A DNA stretch of 64,000 nt from an uncultured Naasia sp. (GTDB lineage: Bacteria; Actinomycetota; Actinomycetes; Actinomycetales; Microbacteriaceae): assembly GCA_913778905.1 (NCBI GenBank), contig CAJYYA010000018.1, forward strand, positions 1 to 64,000, in the 5' to 3' direction. A program made the position numbers and the translations under genes. Position 1 is the stretch's first letter. Each line of letters opens with the position of its first letter. Of the stretch, positions 17,841 through 27,593 are shown one piece after another. The notes beneath the pieces are model-generated. The model was not told the DNA's origin, did no database searches, and saw only the letters and a list, made by a program, of their open reading frames with translations.

Positions 17841-20546
17841 TCACTTGCAGCTCACCGCCTTGTAGTCGGCGCTGATCGCTGCGGAACCCGCGGTCTGCAC
17901 CTGCACCGAGCCCTGGGGCGCCGAGGCCGCGCGGGTCGAGATCGACACGCTGGCGCTCTTGCCGGGGGCGATCTCTGCCAGCTTCTGCGAGCCGTAGGAC
18001 GAGGTCACCGTCGCGGCCCGCGCCACCGACGACGTGTTGGTCACCGTCACCGCGATGACGCCCTTACCGGCGACGCATCGGGACGAGGCCGTCGCCGCGA
18101 GTGTCGACTCGGCGGGCTCGACCACCACGTCTGCGACCACGGAGAGGGCGCCCGTGCTGACGAGCTTCCTGTCGCTCGCGTTCCAGGCGGTGGACCCGCC
18201 TGCTCCGACCCAGCTGTCGAGGTTCGCTCCGATCGTCTGCACCGTTCCGTTCACCCGGTAGGTGCCCGGGCGGGAGCGATCGACACCGGAGAGGTTCCAG
18301 GTGACGCCACGCCCCGCCGTGCCGCGATCGTAGGCGAGCCTCACATCGGCCGAGCGCGGCAGAGCGGCGAGGACCTGAGCCTCCGACGCCCCGGCGGTGA
18401 CAGTCGCATCGCCGAGATCGGAGTTCACGACCGCGACCGCATCCGCGGCTCGCACGGTGTCGTACTGGCCACGGGTCAGGGACACGATTCCGCCGTGCTT
18501 CGTGCTCGGCGCCATGAAGAATTGGTCGTCGATCAGTTGAGTGAAGCCCGCGTCGAGGTCGGTGGTCGTCATCGGCCGGTATCCGGTGGTGGGGATGACG
18601 TCGACGTACGAGTACCAGCGATCTTCGCTGTGGCTCTTGAACACCGCGGGCCCTTCGACACCGCCTGCGTTGCCTCCCGCCCACTCGGCACCGATGCGGG
18701 TCTGGATCAGGTTCCACTTCGTGGACGACTCCCACCACCGCGCGGCGGTCGTCGACTCCATGTAGATGCCCTTGCCCTGGCCGTTGTCCTTCGTGATGCG
18801 ATAGGTGGTGCCGTTCTCCTGAGCGAGCGTGGTGTCGATGGTTTCCGCACCGGCGTCGAGGAAGACGCCCCCGTAGGAGTAGGTGCCCTGCGTGAAGTCT
18901 GTCGTCGATCCCCACAGGATGCGCGAATAGCTGTCACCGCTCCGAGTGGCGTCGGGGAAGGTCTTCGAGGCCCAGTAGAGGACGAAGCGGCCCTTGCCGG
19001 TTCCGTCGAAGTCGGGCACCCAGGTCGCCTCGGGCGCCCAGGCCATACCGATGTTCGCCTTCTTGGCCATCGACGCGTCCAGCGTCACGTCGAACTGGCG
19101 GGGCGTGCCCCAGTTGACCAGGTCCTTCGACTCCCAGACGTTCAGCATCGCGCTGCCACGAGTGGACCAGTAGCACCAGTCCGTGCAGCTTCCCGACCCG
19201 CGGTCACCGCCGAAGACCCGCAGGTCGGTCGCGATGATGTAGTAGGTCCCCGTCTCGGGGTTGTAGGTGAGGTACGGATCGCGAACCCCCGTGGTCCCGA
19301 GCTGCGAGGCGAGGATGGGCTTACCGCCGTTCAGCGGATCCCACCGTTCGGGGTTGTCTCCCTGCGACACATCGAGGTAGATCTTCTCGGCATAGCCCTG
19401 GCTGTTCTCGATGAAGTGGACCATCAGATACCCGTAGGGGGTGCTCACACCGGGCCGCGGATTCACGACCGTCGGAATCGACCGCGAAGCAGTCACACCA
19501 CGGATCGTCGAGCTCGCGGTCAGCGCGGTGGTGACCGAAGGCTGTCCCTCGGCGGGCTGAGTCACGCTGACGGTGCGCCCGTCGGCGGCCACGGTGATCC
19601 GCGAGTCGCTGGACGACCAGGTGACGCTTCCGCCCGCGTTCGGCAGGGTTCGAGTGGGATCGGTGAGCACCACGTCCGAGAGGCCCTGGAGGCTGCGAGC
19701 CGCGAACTCCTGGATCTCCTGCTCATGCGCTTTCGCATCGGCGGTCGATACGGCCGCGATCTCCGTCGGCGTCAGCGCGCGGTTGTAAGCACGGAAGGCT
19801 GCGACCTCACCCTTGTAGTTGGGGTCCGGGTAGGGCGCACGGCCGATGGTGTTGACCCCCTGGTTCGCGATCGACCCCGGGGTCAGAGTCGTCGGGGCAC
19901 TGGCGACCTCTGCGCCGTCGACGTAGAACTTGATGGTGTCATTGGCGCCGTCGATGACCGAGGTGAGGCTGTACCACCGGTCGGCGGCTATGCGCGAGCC
20001 GCTGCGCGCGTTGACCTCCCCGCCTCCGCCGCCGGTGGTGATGGCCGTGCGGACCCGATCGCGGACCGAGGCGAACCAGTACTGGGAGGTCGAGTCGCTG
20101 CCGATGTTCCAGAGGAAGTGGAAGGCGGAGAGCATGCTGGCGTCGGCACGGGTCTCGACCGTGACCGTGCCGGACTCCGCCCCGGCGAACAGGTCGTTCG
20201 GAAGGCGCACCCAGTTCGCGGATGCGCTGTCCTTCGCCCCTCCGGCGAGGACGAGAGAATCGCCCGTCCACTGCGCATCAGAGCCGTTGACCACGGTGGC
20301 GGGCCCTGCGGCGGATCCCATGGCGGTGTTCGCAACACTCGATCCGGTGGTCTGCGTGAACAGGTACTCGGCCACGAGCCCATCTCGGGGTGCGGCGGTC
20401 TCGGCAGCCACGGCCGAGAGAGGAACGGACGTCAAGCCACCGCCGAGAAGTGCGACGGAGACCAGACCGACGAGCGCGCTCAGCTTGCGTCGAGACCGGG
20501 TGGGTGGGGCGAGGGTCGCGGACGAGCGACCGGCGTTCTGGGGCAT
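17841..20546 (-). CDS. Secreted multidomain glycoside hydrolase, family 43-like
   Basis: A 901-residue exported enzyme. Residues 1-50 are a long signal peptide (basic SRRK, then LVGLVSVALLGGGL, cleavage near AVAAET). Residues ~54-265 look like a LamG/concanavalin sugar-binding domain; ~275-362 an atrophied bacterial Ig domain; ~368-690 a five-bladed GH43-type domain; ~700-810 a Big_4-like Ig domain; and the end (~813-901) a small beta-domain with Cys824 and Cys900. Probable catalytic acids are Asp423 (VRDPY), Glu506 (WAPEATW) and Glu631 (VEGPAVF). GH43 enzymes usually act on arabinan or xylan. GTGGAG six bases before the ATG at 20546 sets the start; the upstream GTG is inside that ribosome site. 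Confidence 0.88.
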   Translation of the reverse strand: MPQNAGRSSATLAPPTRSRRKLSALVGLVSVALLGGGLTSVPLSAVAAETAAPRDGLVAEYLFTQTTGSSVANTAMGSAAGPATVVNGSDAQWTGDSLVLAGGAKDSASANWVRLPNDLFAGAESGTVTVETRADASMLSAFHFLWNIGSDSTSQYWFASVRDRVRTAITTGGGGGEVNARSGSRIAADRWYSLTSVIDGANDTIKFYVDGAEVASAPTTLTPGSIANQGVNTIGRAPYPDPNYKGEVAAFRAYNRALTPTEIAAVSTADAKAHEQEIQEFAARSLQGLSDVVLTDPTRTLPNAGGSVTWSSSDSRITVAADGRTVSVTQPAEGQPSVTTALTASSTIRGVTASRSIPTVVNPRPGVSTPYGYLMVHFIENSQGYAEKIYLDVSQGDNPERWDPLNGGKPILASQLGTTGVRDPYLTYNPETGTYYIIATDLRVFGGDRGSGSCTDWCYWSTRGSAMLNVWESKDLVNWGTPRQFDVTLDASMAKKANIGMAWAPEATWVPDFDGTGKGRFVLYWASKTFPDATRSGDSYSRILWGSTTDFTQGTYSYGGVFLDAGAETIDTTLAQENGTTYRITKDNGQGKGIYMESTTAARWWESSTKWNLIQTRIGAEWAGGNAGGVEGPAVFKSHSEDRWYSYVDVIPTTGYRPMTTTDLDAGFTQLIDDQFFMAPSTKHGGIVSLTRGQYDTVRAADAVAVVNSDLGDATVTAGASEAQVLAALPRSADVRLAYDRGTAGRGVTWNLSGVDRSRPGTYRVNGTVQTIGANLDSWVGAGGSTAWNASDRKLVSTGALSVVADVVVEPAESTLAATASSRCVAGKGVIAVTVTNTSSVARAATVTSSYGSQKLAEIAPGKSASVSISTRAASAPQGSVQVQTAGSAAISADYKAVSCK

Positions 20547-20708
20547 CGAGATCTCCACGTTGAGACGGACGACCGCCGCGTCATCGCGGCGCAGCCGAGC
20601 CCGGTCAGATCCGGATCGAGCGGAATGTTCCCGGTAACAGGCTGGCTCGATGGTAGCCCATCACCATCGTCCACCGCGAGCGCTGGTCGTGGAACGACCC
20701 GTCAGAGG

Positions 20709-21035
20709 TCATTGCACGGCGTTCGCGATACGGCGGTGGTGCTGGATGACCTCGGCGACGACGAAGTTGAACCACTTCTCCGCGAAGACGGGGTCGAGGT
20801 CGGCTTCGGCGGAGAGCGCCTTGAGGCGCTCGATCTGACGGCGCTCACGCTCGGGATCGGCCGGCGGCAATCCGTGCGCGGCCTTCAGCTCTCCGACCTT
20901 CTGCGTGGCCTTGAACCGCTCGGCCAGGAGGTGGATGAGCGCGGCGTCGATGTTGTCGATGCTCTTGCGCAGCGAGCCGAGCTCGCTCAGAACCGCCTGG
21001 TCGTCGGAGTCGAGGGGCGCGTCGAGAAGGCTCAT
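20709..21035 (-). CDS. Chorismate mutase (AroQ class)
   Basis: A 108-residue all-helical chorismate mutase that turns chorismate into prephenate for Phe and Tyr synthesis. The family pattern is clear: LGSLRKSIDNIDAALIHLLAERFKATQKVGELKAAHGLPPADPERE, with Arg, Lys and Glu residues that line the active site, and a C-terminal helix ending VAEVIQHHR. It is a free-standing domain, slightly longer than the minimal 90 residues, like other secondary AroQ enzymes of actinobacteria. It stands alone between the GH43 gene and ohr. Confidence 0.93.
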   Translation of the reverse strand: MSLLDAPLDSDDQAVLSELGSLRKSIDNIDAALIHLLAERFKATQKVGELKAAHGLPPADPERERRQIERLKALSAEADLDPVFAEKWFNFVVAEVIQHHRRIANAVQ

Positions 21036-21177
21036 GCGACGACCCTATTCCGCGAGCATCGCGATCGACACCCGACGCCCCTTACCCACCCCGGAGCCGT
21101 CCTGCGTCACCATCACCCTGGCGACGGCGCGGATACGGATTTCCCATGCAAAAGAACCCGAGCCCCGCGCCCGGGAC

Positions 21178-21220
21178 GACGACGGCCCGGCCTGCGCGAT
21201 GCGCGAGCCGGGCCGTCGTC
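21178..21220 (-). terminator. ohr terminator hairpin
   Basis: GACGACGGCCCGG (21178-21190) pairs perfectly with CCGGGCCGTCGTC (21208-21220) over a 17-base loop. Reading the minus strand, it begins 18 bases after the ohr stop and is followed shortly by TTCTTTTGC. It isolates ohr from the chorismate mutase gene downstream. Confidence 0.8.
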
Positions 21221-21238
21221 GAGTGAAGTCGTGGGTCG

Positions 21239-21658
<420 letters not shown>

Positions 21659-21784
21659 GAAGGCGACATTAGTAGCGGGAATTCGAGAGGATCCGGGAAA
21701 AGCCCTGAGATCTGCTCAGGGCGAAACAGGGGTTGGCTCGGGAATAGACCTCCGTGCCGGATGCCCCTCGCTAAGGTGATGCGA

Positions 21785-22729
21785 GTGCCACCGGGACCAG
21801 GAGATCGGCGCTTCCTGACGCGACAGGAACTCGCCCTCGTTCTCATCACCCTGGTGTGGGGTTCGACCTTCCTGATCGTGCACATCGCGGTGCAGTTCAG
21901 CGGGCCGTGGTTCTTCGTCGGGGCTCGTTTCGTCGCCGCCGGCCTCATCAGTGCGCTCATCTTCGCGCGCCGCCTCCGCGGCATCACGGGACGAGACCTG
22001 CTTGCCGGTCTCGCGATCGGCTCGACGATCTATCTCGGCTACGGACTGCAGACCGTGGGGCTTCGAACGATCGACAGCAGCACGTCGGCCTTCATCACCG
22101 CGCTTTATGTACCCCTGGTGCCGATCATGCAGTGGATCGTGTTCCGCAAACCTCCGCGTCTGCTCACCTGGATCGGGGTGGCGCTCGCCTTCGTGGGCCT
22201 CATCCTGCTCGCGGATCCGGGGAGGGTCGGCTTCGCGCTCGGCCCCGGCGAGATCGCGACCCTTGTAAGCACTCTGCCGATCGCGGCGGAGATCATCCTC
22301 ATCGGCTGGTTCGCCGGCAAGGTGGATCTGGGCCGAGTCACCGTGGTGCAGCTGCTCGTCGCCGGGCTCCTGGGGTTCGCCACCGTCCCCGTGCTCGGCG
22401 AGCAGATCCCCGCCTTCTCATGGGTGTGGGTCGCGGCCGCGCTCGCCCTCGGGGCGGCGAGCTGCATCATCCAGCTCACGATGAACTGGGCACAGCGTTC
22501 CGTATCGCCCACTCGGGCGACCATCATCTACGCGGGGGAACCGGTGTGGGCGGCCATCATCGGCAGGATCGCCGGCGACCGACTCCCGCCCATCGCGATC
22601 GTCGGGGCCGCCTTCATCGTCGCGGGGGCCCTCGTGAGCGAGCTGCAGCCGCGGAAGCAGAAGTCCGAAGCCGACGCGAAGCCCGATTCCGATGCGTCGC
22701 CCGGCGGGACCCCAGCGGTCAGCGTGTGA
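21785..22729 (+). CDS. DMT-superfamily (EamA) transporter
   Basis: About 314 residues with ten predicted membrane helices, in two EamA repeats. The first begins ELALVLITLVWGSTFLIVHIAVQF, and the second contains YAGEPVWAAIIGRIAGDRL, the typical proline-bearing end of the family. It probably exports amino acids or metabolites; the substrate is unknown. The start is uncertain: GTG at 21785 has AAGGTGA five bases upstream, while ATGs at 21779 and 21761 are also in frame. The charged tail (KQKSEADAKPDSDASPGG) is cytoplasmic. It converges on the aminotransferase gene with only four bases between stops. Confidence 0.85.
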   Translation: MPPGPGDRRFLTRQELALVLITLVWGSTFLIVHIAVQFSGPWFFVGARFVAAGLISALIFARRLRGITGRDLLAGLAIGSTIYLGYGLQTVGLRTIDSSTSAFITALYVPLVPIMQWIVFRKPPRLLTWIGVALAFVGLILLADPGRVGFALGPGEIATLVSTLPIAAEIILIGWFAGKVDLGRVTVVQLLVAGLLGFATVPVLGEQIPAFSWVWVAAALALGAASCIIQLTMNWAQRSVSPTRATIIYAGEPVWAAIIGRIAGDRLPPIAIVGAAFIVAGALVSELQPRKQKSEADAKPDSDASPGGTPAVSV

Positions 22730-22733
22730 GCCT

Positions 22734-23807
22734 TCAGCCGACCAGCGTCAGCACGCGCGCCGGCTTGCGCAGGACGGACAGCACCCGGGCGACATCGCGT
22801 TCGTCGTTCCAGATATGGAACGCCATGCGCAGACGCCCAGCTCGGCCGGAGGCGACCAGGCCGGCCGCCGTGATCGCGGCGAGCTGACGACCGTCGGGAT
22901 CGGGGATCGTGAGGATCGCCTGCCCGGTGCGGCGGATGCCGAGCCCGTCGCTGACCGCGTCTGCGAGCGCCACGTTGTGCATCTGGACCTCGTCGAGGTC
23001 GAGCGATGCGAACAGCTCGATGGCAGACTCCGCCCCGACCCATACCGGCCAGGCGGGCGACACGTCGAACCGGCGCGCGTCGACGGCCAACCGCATGTCG
23101 GGTCCGTAGCAGGAGCCCCAGATGTCCTCCCCCGCATACCAGTTCGCCTGGATCGGCTGGAGGGTCCGCTCGTAGCGGGTCGACAGCGTCATGAACGCGG
23201 CACCTCGGGGAGCGCACAACCACTTGTAGGCGTGGCATACGGTCGCGTCGAAGAGGGACGCGTCGACGGGCATCGCGCCGCCGGCCTGGGTCGTGTCGCA
23301 AGCGGTGAAGGCGCCGTGTCGCTCGGCGGCCGCGGTGATCGCCGCGACATCGGCTACCTCGCCGGTGGCGGACTGGACCAGCGAGAACGCGACGAGGTGG
23401 GTCCGCGAGCTGATCGCCGAGGCCAGCTCATCGAGGGGGACGTGACGAACGCGCACGCCCCGCGACTGCGCGACCAGGAAGGGGAACACCATGGAGCTGA
23501 AGTCCCCCTCGACGCACAGCACCTCCGCGCCCTCGGGGACGCCCGCCGCAAGCACGCTGACCATCGCCGACGTGTGCGAGCCGATGGCGACACGGTCGGC
23601 GGCGACGTTCATGAGGCGGGCGAAGGTCGCGCGCGTGCGGTCGATGATCGCGTCGTATCGTACGGGCGAGCACTGCCCGGTGGCCCAGTCCATCTGATCG
23701 GCGCGCATCGCTTCGAGCGTGGCGAACGTCGGCAGCCCCAGCGAGCAGGCACCCAGGTAGCCCCGGCCGCCCGGGAACTGCGCCTGCGCTTCCGCGAGAG
23801 TGGTCAT
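22734..23807 (-). CDS. Class V aminotransferase / kynureninase-like PLP enzyme
   Basis: A 357-residue fold-type I PLP enzyme. The Schiff-base lysine lies in CHAYKWLCAPRGAAFM, and TACDTTQAGGAMPVDAS gives the Asp that binds the PLP pyridine nitrogen. The ATG at 23807 gives the expected N-terminus (MTTLAEAQAQFPGGRGYLGACSLGLP). Class V enzymes include desulfurases, serine-glyoxylate aminotransferases and kynureninase relatives; the exact substrate is not decided. It is transcribed away from a LysR gene across an 81-base gap holding a palindrome, so it is the probable regulated target. Confidence 0.85.
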   Translation of the reverse strand: MTTLAEAQAQFPGGRGYLGACSLGLPTFATLEAMRADQMDWATGQCSPVRYDAIIDRTRATFARLMNVAADRVAIGSHTSAMVSVLAAGVPEGAEVLCVEGDFSSMVFPFLVAQSRGVRVRHVPLDELASAISSRTHLVAFSLVQSATGEVADVAAITAAAERHGAFTACDTTQAGGAMPVDASLFDATVCHAYKWLCAPRGAAFMTLSTRYERTLQPIQANWYAGEDIWGSCYGPDMRLAVDARRFDVSPAWPVWVGAESAIELFASLDLDEVQMHNVALADAVSDGLGIRRTGQAILTIPDPDGRQLAAITAAGLVASGRAGRLRMAFHIWNDERDVARVLSVLRKPARVLTLVG

Positions 23808-23863
23808 GCGCCCAGAATGGCGACCGCTGTGACATTCGACAACAGCAGGTACTAGGTTTCTCC

Positions 23864-23880
23864 CATAACTTCGCGTTATG
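23864..23880. promoter_or_regulatory. LysR-type operator in the divergent gap
   Basis: CATAAC-TTCGC-GTTATG is a palindrome with six-base arms and a five-base centre. It contains the T-N11-A spacing seen in LysR-type binding sites (T at 23866, A at 23878). It lies eight bases before the LysR start and 57 bases from the aminotransferase start, so one bound regulator could control both. Confidence 0.75.
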
Positions 23881-23888
23881 TTTGCGAG

Positions 23889-24851
23889 GTGACCTCGACG
23901 CAATCGGACCGGCCGATCCAGTCGGCGGAGCTCGACTCCCAGTCGCTCCGCGTGATCCGGGCGGTGGCCGACGGAGGGTCGATCACCGCCGCGGCGAACG
24001 CACTCGGTTACAGCCAACCCGCGATCAGCCAGACCATCGGCCGACTCGAGAAGCGTCTCGGCATGGCCGTCGTCGTCCGCTCTGCGCGCGGGGTGCGCCT
24101 CACCGAGGCAGGGGAGGTGCTGGCCCGTCACGCCGCCACCGTCCTGCGGGCCCTGGACGCCGCTGCGGACGAGCTGAGCGATCTGTCCGGTCTCCGATCC
24201 GGACTGGTGCGCGTCGCCGCGTTCCCCTCGGCATCCTCCACGATCGTTCCCCGCCTGCTGGGCAACATGACGAAGGAGCACCCCGGGGTGCGCTTCAGCT
24301 ATGTCGAAGCCGAGCCACCCGAGGCGGTGCAAGCCGTACGCGACCACGCCGCCGACCTGGCACTCACGTTCAGCTACCCCGGCGACCCGGATGATCCGCA
24401 TCTCGCGAGCACGGCCGGCCTGACGATCACGCCTCTCTGGCGAGAGCAGATGCTCCTCGTCCTGCCAGAGGCCGAGGCGCCGACAACGTCGATCGACTTC
24501 GCCGATCTGGCCGGCGCCGACTGGATCGCCGGCTGCGCCCGCTGCCGCGGACACCTCGTGAAGACATGCAGCGCCCACGGCTTCGAGCCCCGCCTGGGCT
24601 TCGAGACGGACAACGTGCCCGCCGTCATGGCGATGGTCGCAGCCGGACTCGGCATCGCGCTCCTGCCCTCGCTCGCCATGGCCGGCTCGCCGCTTCCCTC
24701 CGGAGTGACCACCAGACCGCCGGCACGCGACGACTACCGGACCATCCACCTCGTCTCGGCCCCCGGCGCGTCCCGGGTGCCGGCGATCGCGGCGACGACC
24801 ACGGCGATCCGGGCACTCAACGTGTCGTCATGGGGACTCGAAACCGGCTAG
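23889..24851 (+). CDS. LysR-family transcriptional regulator
   Basis: A 320-residue regulator. The winged HTH occupies about residues 17-75 (LRVIRAVADGGSITAAANALGYSQPAISQTIGRLEKRLG). An effector-binding domain of the periplasmic-binding fold follows (LVRVAAFPSASSTIVPRLL onwards, then MVAAGLGIALLPSLA). It starts with GTG at 23889. It is divergent to the class V aminotransferase, the usual layout for a LysR activator and its target, so it probably senses an amino acid or related metabolite. Its 3' end faces the LacI gene. Confidence 0.92.
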   Translation: MTSTQSDRPIQSAELDSQSLRVIRAVADGGSITAAANALGYSQPAISQTIGRLEKRLGMAVVVRSARGVRLTEAGEVLARHAATVLRALDAAADELSDLSGLRSGLVRVAAFPSASSTIVPRLLGNMTKEHPGVRFSYVEAEPPEAVQAVRDHAADLALTFSYPGDPDDPHLASTAGLTITPLWREQMLLVLPEAEAPTTSIDFADLAGADWIAGCARCRGHLVKTCSAHGFEPRLGFETDNVPAVMAMVAAGLGIALLPSLAMAGSPLPSGVTTRPPARDDYRTIHLVSAPGASRVPAIAATTTAIRALNVSSWGLETG

Positions 24852-25030
24852 GCCGAGACGTCCCGCCACCCCGCGGTCTCCGCGGTCGACATCAGCATGG
24901 TCGCCTTCGACGGCTCCCGCGCAGGCCATCGTTCCGGGAGGCCTCCCCATCGGAAGAGCGTCGCTGCTCTCCGGCGGGCACACCCCTGGAGGGATCGGCC
25001 CCGGTGACCGGACCGACGAGGCGCGAGCCG

Positions 25031-26062
25031 TCAGCGACGGGAGATGGTCGATCCACGGATCACGAGACGCGTCGGCAGACGGTGCAGGCCGGCATCCAGA
25101 CCTCCGGTGTCGAGCGCCGAGAAAATGGCGCGCGCGGCTTCACGGCCGAGATTCTGCAGGTTCGCGTCGATGCTGGTCAGTTCGGGACGCGAGTTGGTGG
25201 CCAGCACCTCCCAGTTGTCGAAGCCGATGACGGCGATGTCCTCAGGAACCCGCCGTCCGAGGTCGCGCAGCGTGTCGATGGCTCCTCGCGCGATCTGATC
25301 CGACCCGCAGATGATGGCGTCCACCTCGGGATGCCGCGAGAGGAGCAGGCTGGTCGCATCACGTCCCCAGTGCTCAGTCCACGAGGAGAAGAGCGTTTCC
25401 CCCACAGGCTGGAGACCCGCATCGAGCAGAGCGGCGCATGCGCCTCGGACTCGATCCTGGGCGGCTTGGTAGGTGCTGTCTCCCGAGATATGAGCGATCC
25501 GGGTGCGTCCGGTGGCGATCAGATGCTCGGCCGCCAGGCGCCCGGCTCCCTCGTTGTCCGGGGTGAGGGAGTAGTCGCGGAGCGAATCGGAGGGGGCATA
25601 CGCGTAGACCACGGGGACGGGGAGCTTCTGCCCGAGACTCTCGCGCGGGTCGGTCTGACGCCCCACCACGATGATTCCGTCCACCCGACGGCTGAGCAGA
25701 GCGCGGAGATGATGCTGCTCGCGGATGGCGTCGCCGCGGGCATCGCACAGGAAGACGTTGATCTGACCCGCGCCGAGAGCGTCTTCCGCGCCCATCAGGA
25801 TGGGCAGGACGAAGCGACCCTCCAGGTCGCTCGTCAAAAGCCCGACCGTACCCGTCTTCCCGGCAGCGAGATTTCTGGCGACCTCATTGGGTGCGAAGGA
25901 GAGCCGTTCGGCGGCTTCCAGAACCCGCCGCCGAGTCCGTTCGGCGACATCCGGCCGACCGTTGAGGGCCTTGGAGGCCGTCGGGATGGAGACGCCCGCG
26001 GAGGAGGCCACGTCGCTCAGCGTGGCGGGACGAGGCCCGTCGAGCTGTTCGAGACTGGCCAC
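25031..26062 (-). CDS. LacI-family repressor of the arabinoside operon
   Basis: A 343-residue LacI/GalR repressor. The HTH and hinge are at about residues 13-62 (ATLSDVASSAGVSIPTASKALNGRPDVAERTRRRVLEAA), followed by a sugar-binding domain (GTVGLLTSDLEGRFVLPILMGAEDAL, then AIICGSDQIARGAIDTLRDLG). The GTG at 26062 is chosen because GGAGGA lies four bases before it; a longer open frame upstream has no such site. It is divergent from the ABC/GH127 operon, with a perfect operator-like repeat between them, and should release it on binding an arabinose-containing sugar. Confidence 0.93.
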   Translation of the reverse strand: MASLEQLDGPRPATLSDVASSAGVSIPTASKALNGRPDVAERTRRRVLEAAERLSFAPNEVARNLAAGKTGTVGLLTSDLEGRFVLPILMGAEDALGAGQINVFLCDARGDAIREQHHLRALLSRRVDGIIVVGRQTDPRESLGQKLPVPVVYAYAPSDSLRDYSLTPDNEGAGRLAAEHLIATGRTRIAHISGDSTYQAAQDRVRGACAALLDAGLQPVGETLFSSWTEHWGRDATSLLLSRHPEVDAIICGSDQIARGAIDTLRDLGRRVPEDIAVIGFDNWEVLATNSRPELTSIDANLQNLGREAARAIFSALDTGGLDAGLHRLPTRLVIRGSTISRR

Positions 26063-26134
26063 GAAATCCTCCGACAACGGTTGCTGCGTTTCTGCGCTTG
26101 ACTGACGATACTCCCCGCGAGTAACGTCCGAAAC

Positions 26135-26158
26135 GGCTTTCGAAGATTTTCGAAAGCC
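26135..26158. promoter_or_regulatory. LacI operator candidate
   Basis: GGCTTTCGAA (26135-26144) and TTCGAAAGCC (26149-26158) form a perfect 10-base inverted repeat with a four-base spacer. Each arm holds TTTCGAA, typical of LacI-family half-sites. It lies in the 150-base gap between the repressor and the solute-binding protein gene, 54 bases before the latter's start, placed to block its promoter. Confidence 0.82.
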
Positions 26159-26212
26159 CGGGCGCCACAGCGGGTGTCCGCTCAACGAAGAGCACCAAGG
26201 AGAACATTCCTC

Positions 26213-27517
26213 ATGCATTCCTCTCGCGGACGGCGTTCGCCGTTCAGGGTCGTCGCCAGCCTCGTGGCCGTCGGCGCTCTCGTCGGCGGCCTCGCCGCCT
26301 GTTCGTCCTCACCCGCCGCTCCCGAGTCGGGTCTCGCGCAAGCCGGCGCAGAAGGCGTCGACGACGGCAGCACCCTCACCCTGTGGACTCGCGCGCCCCT
26401 GGAGAAGCAGGCCAAGCTCCTCGTCGAGGCCTACAACTCGTCGCACCAGAACAAGGTGGAGCTCACTGTCGTCCCCAACGACGACTACGTCGCGAAGGTG
26501 GGAGCGGCTGCCGGCTCGAATTCGCTGCCCGACCTGTTCGCCGCAGACATCGTCTACGCACCCAACTGGGTTCAGCAGGGACTGTTCCAGGACCTCACGA
26601 CCAACATCGACGGCCTCTCGTTCAAGGACCAGATCAACAAGGGTCACCTCGACGCGGGTACGGCCGACGGCAAGGAGCACGTCCTGCCGTTCGTGCTCGA
26701 CCTGTCGATGCTCTTCTGGAACAAGGATCTGTTCAAGCAGGCCGGTCTCGACCCCGAGGTCGGCCCGAAGAACTATGCCGAGTTCGCCGAATACGCGAAG
26801 AAGATCCAGGCGCTGAATCTTCCCGACACCTACGGCACCGCGACCGGACTCAACTGCGGCGGTTGCACACTCTTCACCTGGTTCCCGAGCATCTGGGCCG
26901 ACGGCAACGAAGTCCTGAGCGACGATGGCACCGAGTCGCTGCTCGCCAGCGATGATGCCAAGGAGATCTACTCGACCTGGAAAGACCTCGTCGACTCCGG
27001 CGCCGTCCTGCCCTCGTCGATCGACGAGGCCGGCCCCACCTGGACCGCCGGCTTCACCGAAGGCAAGGTCGGTCTGCAGTTCTACCCGGCCACCCTGCTG
27101 TCGTCGACCCCGTTCGATGCCGGCGTGTCCGGCATCCCCGGGGTCAACGGCGGCCAGTCGACCTTCGTCGGCGGCGATGGCATCGGCGTCTCGAAGGATT
27201 CCACCAAGGGCGCCCAGGCCTGGAACTTCCTCAACTGGCTCATGTCCGAGGACGCACAGGTCGGCGTGCTCGCGAAGAACGGCGACGCCGTCTCCCGCAG
27301 CGACCTCACCGATAACCAGTACTCGTCGGCCGACCCCCGCGTCGTGACCATCAATGAGGTCGCCGCGAAGGGCAAGACGCCGGTGGCGCTGAACTTCCAG
27401 CAGGCCTTCAACGCTCCGAACAGCCCGTGGCTGACGATGATCCGCAACGAGATCCTCGGCGGTAAGAACACGGTCGACGCGGACAACGATCAGATCTCCG
27501 CAGTCCTCTCGCAGTAA
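26213..27517 (+). CDS. Sugar ABC transporter solute-binding lipoprotein
   Basis: A 434-residue extracellular binding protein (family 1 solute-binding, MalE-like). The N-terminus is a lipoprotein signal with lipobox LAAC (residues near 24-27), so Cys27 is lipidated and holds it to the membrane. SSPAAPESG follows as a linker, and TLTLWTRAPLEKQAKLLVEAYN starts the binding lobe. It supplies sugar to the two permeases downstream. AAGGAGAA nine bases before the ATG sets the start. A stem-loop follows at 27521, a common arrangement for making more binding protein than permease. Confidence 0.93.
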   Translation: MHSSRGRRSPFRVVASLVAVGALVGGLAACSSSPAAPESGLAQAGAEGVDDGSTLTLWTRAPLEKQAKLLVEAYNSSHQNKVELTVVPNDDYVAKVGAAAGSNSLPDLFAADIVYAPNWVQQGLFQDLTTNIDGLSFKDQINKGHLDAGTADGKEHVLPFVLDLSMLFWNKDLFKQAGLDPEVGPKNYAEFAEYAKKIQALNLPDTYGTATGLNCGGCTLFTWFPSIWADGNEVLSDDGTESLLASDDAKEIYSTWKDLVDSGAVLPSSIDEAGPTWTAGFTEGKVGLQFYPATLLSSTPFDAGVSGIPGVNGGQSTFVGGDGIGVSKDSTKGAQAWNFLNWLMSEDAQVGVLAKNGDAVSRSDLTDNQYSSADPRVVTINEVAAKGKTPVALNFQQAFNAPNSPWLTMIRNEILGGKNTVDADNDQISAVLSQ

Positions 27518-27520
27518 CCC

Positions 27521-27565
27521 CGGTGACGGCGGCTCCTCGTCGAAGCGGAGCCGTCGTCATCACCG
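27521..27565 (+). terminator. Stem-loop after the binding-protein gene (partial terminator or RNA stabiliser)
   Basis: CGGTGACGGCGGCTCC pairs with GGAGCCGTCGTCATCACCG, with perfect GGCTCC/GGAGCC at the loop end and one bulge. It is in the 76-base gap before the first permease gene. In sugar ABC operons such hairpins trim or attenuate transcripts so that the binding protein is over-produced. That role is inferred from position. Confidence 0.6.
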
Positions 27566-27593
27566 ACACCGTCGTCAGACCTGGAGTACCGCC

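Noticed and set aside
22734-24749. 671-residue minus frame that covers both the aminotransferase and the LysR gene
   Set aside because: Only the part up to 23807 is a real gene; the rest is opposite LysR and an accident of the open frame.
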